DNA of 64,000 nucleotides from JACKBK01 sp963707275 (GTDB lineage Bacteria > Chloroflexota > Anaerolineae > JAAEKA01): assembly GCA_963707275.1 (NCBI GenBank), contig CAVPPH010000014.1:1-64000 (forward strand), written 5' to 3'. Under the pieces are notes generated by a model. It did no database searches and was not told the DNA's origin. It worked only from the letters and a program-made list of their open reading frames with translations. Below are positions 60,106-64,000 of the stretch, piece by piece. Within the stretch, counting starts at the first letter, position 1, and the number at the start of each line of letters is the position of its first letter. The translations under genes and the position numbers were made by a program.

Positions 60106-60684
60106 TTATTCCACCGTGATCAGCGCACGCAGTTTCTCCAGCGTGGCAGGGCCGATCCCCTTGACCTCGATGATCGCCTCGATGGTGGCGAACGGCCCGT
60201 GTTCGTCGCGATAGGCGATGATAGCCTCGGCCGTCTTCGGACCGATACCGGGCAGCGTTTCTAAGTCGGCTGCGCTACCCGTGTTGATGTTGACCTGGCT
60301 GCCTGCCGGTGCGCCGGCGGGCGAGGTACTGGTGACCGGGGAGGTGGCAACCGGGGCAGTTGCGTCATCGCCAGCCGCGGGAGTTAGCTCCTCTCGCGGC
60401 GTGTCCAGCGCAACGAAACCGGTGCGTGATGCCGGTGTTGCCGGCGTCTCTGGCGCTGCTGTGGCTGTCGTCGTGGTTGCAACGACTGTCGGGACCGGCG
60501 TCGCCGTCGGAGCGGGTGTCGCGGTAGCCGGCGGCGGTTGAACCGCGAAGGCGACCTGCTGTGGCCGGCCGCGCGCCAGTGTGTATCCACCCCAAACAAT
60601 CGTCCAGAACAGCGTCGTGATCATCACGGTCAACACGACCAGCTTGCCGCGCCCTGGCGGCTGTGGATCGGTTGTGTCTGCCAT
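60106..60684 (-). CDS. ComEA-like helix-hairpin-helix protein
   Basis: 192 aa. One N-terminal membrane helix (GKLVVLTVMITTLFWTIVWG), a long T/A/P-rich linker, and a ComEA-type (HhH)2 domain at the C-terminus: VNINTGSAADLETLPGIGPK, AIIAYRDEHGPF, IEVKGIGPATLEKLRALI. Such proteins bind extracellular DNA during uptake. The large periplasm-type linker is longer than usual. No other competence gene is in the window. Confidence 0.85.
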   Translation of the reverse strand: MADTTDPQPPGRGKLVVLTVMITTLFWTIVWGGYTLARGRPQQVAFAVQPPPATATPAPTATPVPTVVATTTTATAAPETPATPASRTGFVALDTPREELTPAAGDDATAPVATSPVTSTSPAGAPAGSQVNINTGSAADLETLPGIGPKTAEAIIAYRDEHGPFATIEAIIEVKGIGPATLEKLRALITVE

Positions 60685-60705
60685 GGAATCCCTCCCGGCG
60701 ATGGG

Positions 60706-61068
60706 CTACTCGTTGTGGGCCGGCGGCGCTTCGGCCACAAAGGCCAGGTCCGCCAGCAAGGTGTCGGGCGTCAGATCGGGCGCGATCAGCCCGGTAACGG
60801 TGACAGTGTGCCGGTATTCGTGCTGACCGGCGTAGAAGCGGTCGTCGATTTCCACGTTGGACCAGGCGTCGGCGGTCAGAGGCCGCGAGACCGTGAAACG
60901 GAAACGAGCGGCCCGGTCGATCACCAGCGACCAGACTTCGTCGTCCCGATCCAGCCGGGCCGCGACTTCGCCGAGGGTTTCGCTGGTGATCGCCTCCCAG
61001 CCGGCCGACTGCAGGGCATCATGCCACGCGGCCAGGAAATCAGCAGCGGATTGGACTTGTGGTGGCAT
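60706..61068 (-). CDS. Hypothetical protein (120 aa)
   Basis: MPPQVQSAADFLAAWHDALQ...; no signal peptide or membrane helix. A WSLVIDRAARFRFTVSRPLT segment and TVTVTGLIAPDLTPDTLLAD suggest an alpha/beta domain. I do not recognise a family. Located 21 bp before the ComEA-like gene in the same direction, so probably cotranscribed. Confidence 0.6.
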   Translation of the reverse strand: MPPQVQSAADFLAAWHDALQSAGWEAITSETLGEVAARLDRDDEVWSLVIDRAARFRFTVSRPLTADAWSNVEIDDRFYAGQHEYRHTVTVTGLIAPDLTPDTLLADLAFVAEAPPAHNE

Positions 61069-61108
61069 GGTCGATCACGCGATCAGGACTGGGGTTCTGC
61101 TGCCGAAG

Positions 61109-61171
61109 AGGTGACAGTCACTTCGAGCGCCGCTGAATGCAAGGTTGGCGCTGATGAAGTGACTGTCACCT
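61109..61171. repeat. Long inverted repeat AGGTGACAGTCACTTC
   Basis: Exact 16-bp arms (61109-61124 and 61156-61171) with an inner AGCGCC/GGCGCT pair. It lies downstream of the slipin gene; could be a terminator or a small MITE/REP element. Confidence 0.65.
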
Positions 61172-61184
61172 GTGTTTGCAAGGA

Positions 61185-61985
61185 TCAGGCGCTGTCGTCA
61201 GGATTCGCTGATTGGCTGCCGGTCATGTTGTCGATCAGCGCGCTAAAGGCGCGCACGAACTCGATGGGAATCGGGAAGATGATGGTCGAGTTCTTCTCGG
61301 CGGAGATCTCCACCAGCGTGGAGAGGTAACGCAGTTGCAGGGCGATCGGCTCGTGCGCCATGGTGTGGGCTGCCTCACGCAGCTGCTGCGCCGCTTCAAA
61401 CTCACCCGAGGCGTGGATGATCTTGGCTCGCTTCTCGCGCTCCGCTTCAGCCTGCTTGGCCATGGAACGCTTCATGGTTTCCGGAAGCTCCACGTCCTTG
61501 ACCTCGACGATGCCGACCTTGATGCCCCACGGCTCGGTGGCCTCGTCGATGATCTGCTGTAGCTTTTGGTTGATGCGCTCGCGGTGCGCCAGCAACTCGT
61601 CCAGCTCGCTCTGGCCCAGCACGTTGCGCAAGGTGGTCTGCGCGATGTTCCAGGTGGCTCGCCGGTAGTCCTCGACATTGACGACCGCCGACGACGGTTC
61701 TACGACCCGGAAGTAGACCACCGCGTTGACCTTGACGGTGACGTTGTCGCGCGTGATGGCTTCCTGGGAGGGCACGTCCATGGTGACCACGCGCAGATCG
61801 ACCCGCACCGCGCGATCCACGAACGGGATCAGAAAGATCAGCCCCGGTCCCTTGACTTTTTGCACACGACCGAGACGGAAGACGACAGCCCGCTCGTATT
61901 CTGGAATGATCTTGATCGCGGTCGAGATCAGGAAGAGCAGAATCGCGAGCACGACGACGAACGAGATAAGGGCGCTGAGGTCCAT
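61185..61985 (-). CDS. Slipin, SPFH/stomatin-prohibitin family
   Basis: 266 aa. N-terminal hairpin helix (LISFVVVLAILLFLISTAIK), then the SPFH domain: IIPEYERAVVFRLGRVQKVK; GPGLIFLIPFVDRAVRVDLR; DVPSQEAITRDNVTVKVNAV; YFRVVEPSSAVVNVEDY; TTLRNVLGQSELDELLAHRE; WGIKVGIVEVKDVELPETMK. A coiled coil with AKQAEAEREKRAKII follows. Slipins scaffold membrane domains and often pair with NfeD proteases; none is seen here. Confidence 0.93.
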   Translation of the reverse strand: MDLSALISFVVVLAILLFLISTAIKIIPEYERAVVFRLGRVQKVKGPGLIFLIPFVDRAVRVDLRVVTMDVPSQEAITRDNVTVKVNAVVYFRVVEPSSAVVNVEDYRRATWNIAQTTLRNVLGQSELDELLAHRERINQKLQQIIDEATEPWGIKVGIVEVKDVELPETMKRSMAKQAEAEREKRAKIIHASGEFEAAQQLREAAHTMAHEPIALQLRYLSTLVEISAEKNSTIIFPIPIEFVRAFSALIDNMTGSQSANPDDSA

Positions 61986-62091
61986 ATAAGTCTCCTTGGT
62001 TGAGTTCCGCAAGCGCGGAAGTTAGCGGCTTCGGGTGTGCCGTGACTGGCATTGATATCATTATAGACGATATGCCCCGTGTGGACAAGCA

Positions 62092-62138
62092 ACCGCCAGG
62101 TGCCGGGGGCTTTCCGAAAGTCCCCGGCACCTGGCGGT
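62092..62138. repeat. Long palindromic element between divergent genes
   Basis: 17-bp perfect arms ACCGCCAGGTGCCGGGG (62092-62108) / CCCCGGCACCTGGCGGT (62122-62138) with an inner CTTT/AAAG stem. REP-like; a weak relative (CAGGCGCCTGGCAC) occurs near 57580. Confidence 0.65.
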
Positions 62139-62178
62139 ACTGAACATTCTGGCCCTTTCCTGCGTCTAACAACCTGTC

Positions 62179-64000
62179 ATGAGCAATCAAAATCAACCAC
62201 CCAACTCACAACCTTCCGGGCAGCCGCGACGGCCGCTGCCGCCGCCGCCGCCGGGCTACGGACAGCCACTGGCCCAGAGCGCGCCGCCAACCAACACGCC
62301 GCCCCGTGCGTCGCGGTCAGCTCAGGGCGGCGGCTGCGCCAACGGCGTGCTGGTCGGCGTGTTTCTCTTCCTGGTGATCGCGTTGGCTGGCGTGGCCATC
62401 TTTGCGCTGGGCTACGCAGGCATTGCCACGGTGCTGCCGCCGGCCAGCGAGCTGATCACGCGCGCGAACCAGGGCACCAACACGCGCATCCTTGATCGTA
62501 ATGGCGAGCTGTTGCAAGCGCCGCTGGCACCCAACGACCCGTCGGCCGGGCTGCGCAGACACATCGCGCTGGCCGACATCTCGCCGCACCTCAGGGCCGC
62601 GACCATCGCTACCGAGGACGCCAACTTCTACAGCCACCCCGGCGTCGATCCGGCCGGGCTGGCACGCGCCATCTTCCGCGCGGTTCAAAACAGCGGCCCT
62701 GTCGTCGGCACCAGCACCATCAGCCAGCAGCTTGTCAAGCTGGTGTTCTTGTCGCCGGAGCGCACCGTCACCCGCAAGGTCAAGGAAGCGGTGCTGGCGG
62801 CCGAGATCACCCGCCGCTACGACAAGAACACGATCCTCGAACTCTATCTCAATCAGATCAACTACGGCAATCTGGCCTACGGCGCTGAGGCGGCTGCCCG
62901 GCTGTATTTCGACAAGCCGGCTGCCGAGCTGACGCTGGCCGAGGCGGCCTTGTTGGCCGGTTTGCCGCAGGCGCCTGCGACTTACGATCCGCTGCAAAAC
63001 CCTGAGGGGGCCAAAAACCGCCAGGCCGACGTGTTGCGGCTGATGGTCGAGCACGGAGCGATCAGCGCCGCCGAGGCCGACGTGGCCTGGGCTGAGCCGC
63101 TGACCTATCACGGGCAGGGGCTGGCCGACCTGCAACTGGCGCGCGCCCCCCATTTTGTCACCTATGTGCGCAGCCAGCTTGAGCAGTTGTACGGGCCGGA
63201 GCTGCTCTACAACGGCGGCCTGCAGGTCTACACCAGCCTCGACAGCGGCTTGCAGGAGCAGGCCGAGCAACTGGTCAGCCAGGGCGTGGCCGACTTGCAG
63301 GGCCAGAACGTCAGCAACGGCGCGCTGGTGGCCATCGATCCGCGCACCGGTGAAATCGAGGCGCTGGTCGGGTCGGCCGACTTCTTCGACGCCGAGATCA
63401 GCGGGCAGGTCAACGTCGCCATCTCGCCGCGCCAGCCTGGCTCAACCATGAAGCCTTTTACCTACCTGGCAACCTTTGAGCGCCCCGAAAACTGGTGGAC
63501 GCCGGCCACGATGATCGACGACGTGCGCACCGAGTTCGACGACGGGCCGGGGCGACCGCCCTACGTGCCAAACAACTACGACGGCAAGGAGCACGGCCGC
63601 GTCAGCGTGCGCACGGCGCTGGCCAACTCCTACAACATTCCGGCGGTCAAGGCGCTGCAAAGCGTGGGAGTCGATGCGCTGCTGCAAGTGGCCGACCGTT
63701 TCGGCATGACAACGCTTACCCAACCCGGTCACCCGCTCTACGGCCTGTCGCTGACGCTGGGCGGCGGCGAGGTGACGCTGCTGGAGATGACCAGCGCCTA
63801 CGGCGCGCTGGCCAACGGCGGCGTCGCGACCCAGCCGACCACCATCCTCTGTGTGCTGGACGCGACTGGCGCGGTGCTGGAGCGGCTGGAGGTCGCTGAT
63901 CTGCCGGCTGCCTGTCGCGATGCGCCTGTCAGCGCGAGTTCGCTGATCCAGCAACCGCAGCAGCAACGGGCCGCATCCGCGCAACACGCCTACCTGCTCA
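62179..64000 (+). CDS. Class A penicillin-binding protein (partial at right edge)
   Basis: Open for 607 codons to the window end. Cytosolic Pro/Gln-rich tail (MSNQNQPPNSQPSGQPRRPL, then five Pro), membrane anchor (GVLVGVFLFLVIALAGVAIF). Transglycosylase GT51: ATEDANFYSHPGVD, GTSTISQQLVK, RKVKEAVLAAEITRRYDKN, ILELYLNQINYG, GAEAAARLYF. Transpeptidase: active Ser in RQPGSTMKPFTYL (SXXK), then NSYNIPAVKAL (SXN). The KTG box lies beyond the edge. Builds and cross-links peptidoglycan, so the cell has a murein wall. Confidence 0.93.
   Translation, partial: MSNQNQPPNSQPSGQPRRPLPPPPPGYGQPLAQSAPPTNTPPRASRSAQGGGCANGVLVGVFLFLVIALAGVAIFALGYAGIATVLPPASELITRANQGTNTRILDRNGELLQAPLAPNDPSAGLRRHIALADISPHLRAATIATEDANFYSHPGVDPAGLARAIFRAVQNSGPVVGTSTISQQLVKLVFLSPERTVTRKVKEAVLAAEITRRYDKNTILELYLNQINYGNLAYGAEAAARLYFDKPAAELTLAEAALLAGLPQAPATYDPLQNPEGAKNRQADVLRLMVEHGAISAAEADVAWAEPLTYHGQGLADLQLARAPHFVTYVRSQLEQLYGPELLYNGGLQVYTSLDSGLQEQAEQLVSQGVADLQGQNVSNGALVAIDPRTGEIEALVGSADFFDAEISGQVNVAISPRQPGSTMKPFTYLATFERPENWWTPATMIDDVRTEFDDGPGRPPYVPNNYDGKEHGRVSVRTALANSYNIPAVKALQSVGVDALLQVADRFGMTTLTQPGHPLYGLSLTLGGGEVTLLEMTSAYGALANGGVATQPTTILCVLDATGAVLERLEVADLPAACRDAPVSASSLIQQPQQQRAASAQHAYLL

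Noticed and set aside
1..64000. tRNA, rRNA or riboswitch genes
   Set aside because: No cloverleaf, rRNA or known aptamer sequence was recognised by eye; a covariance-model search would be needed to exclude small RNAs.

Overview
The window looks like a chromosomal contig of a GC-rich bacterium, most plausibly a Chloroflexota member of the Anaerolineae/Caldilineae type. This is an inference from gene content: BTAD-family activators paired with a tiny YLLRLWR-type protein, plant-type LRR and dockerin-like secreted proteins, a PyrF-PyrE fusion, a complete set of pyr genes, PHA-granule genes and many large multihaem cytochromes. There is no rRNA, tRNA, CRISPR array or transposase that I can support.

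Layout. (1) 1-4.1 kb: a decayed tandem duplication, each unit made of a secreted lipoprotein, a tiny protein and a divergent BTAD regulator. (2) 4.1-4.9 kb: a methyltransferase. (3) 5.0-12.7 kb: the pyrimidine operon pyrC, (LRR protein), pyrF-pyrE fusion, pyrB, pyrD, pyrK and a small membrane protein, preceded by a promoter, a 43-codon leader ORF and an intrinsic terminator (attenuator). (4) 12.6-16.8 kb: a secreted hydrolase, then phasin, PhaR and patatin genes (PHA granule biology). (5) 17-31.6 kb: housekeeping and accessory genes (M20 peptidase, holin-like protein, FAD oxidoreductase, GNAT, GT-C membrane protein, c-type lipoprotein, STAS protein, Nudix, a 1002-aa FAD/Fe-S dehydrogenase) ending in a NarL-type two-component pair. 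(6) 31.7-49.0 kb: a redox island with about 56 c-type haem motifs in five proteins. It holds a two-CW protein plus octahaem cytochrome; an operon of membrane micropeptide, octahaem, four-cluster ferredoxin and NrfD; a decahaem lipoprotein; an operon of Rieske, cytochrome b and 14-haem cytochrome; a second two-component pair with the same type of sensor; and a NapC-like 16-haem cytochrome. (7) 49-62 kb: radA, an apparent ATP-grasp/PepF fusion, CLC channel, Na/Pi-type transporter, UspA, glycerate kinase, BrkB, ComEA-like and slipin genes. (8) A class A PBP runs off the right edge.

How it works together. Two quinol-linked membrane modules (NrfD/Fe-S/octahaem and Rieske/cyt b/14-haem) plus a NapC-type quinol dehydrogenase could pass electrons to the decahaem lipoprotein outside the membrane. 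No terminal catalytic reductase is visible. Two paralogous sensor kinases, an FNR-like site at -41.5 and a recurrent GGTAATT motif upstream of three promoters suggest joint respiratory control.

Caution: many reading frames are broken. Nearly all breaks are resolved by skipping one base (+1). They cluster at 0-4 kb and 36.8-48.9 kb, while 25.6-36.7 kb and 49-64 kb are essentially clean. Insertion-type sequence errors are the simplest explanation, so coordinates of disrupted genes span the inferred full gene.
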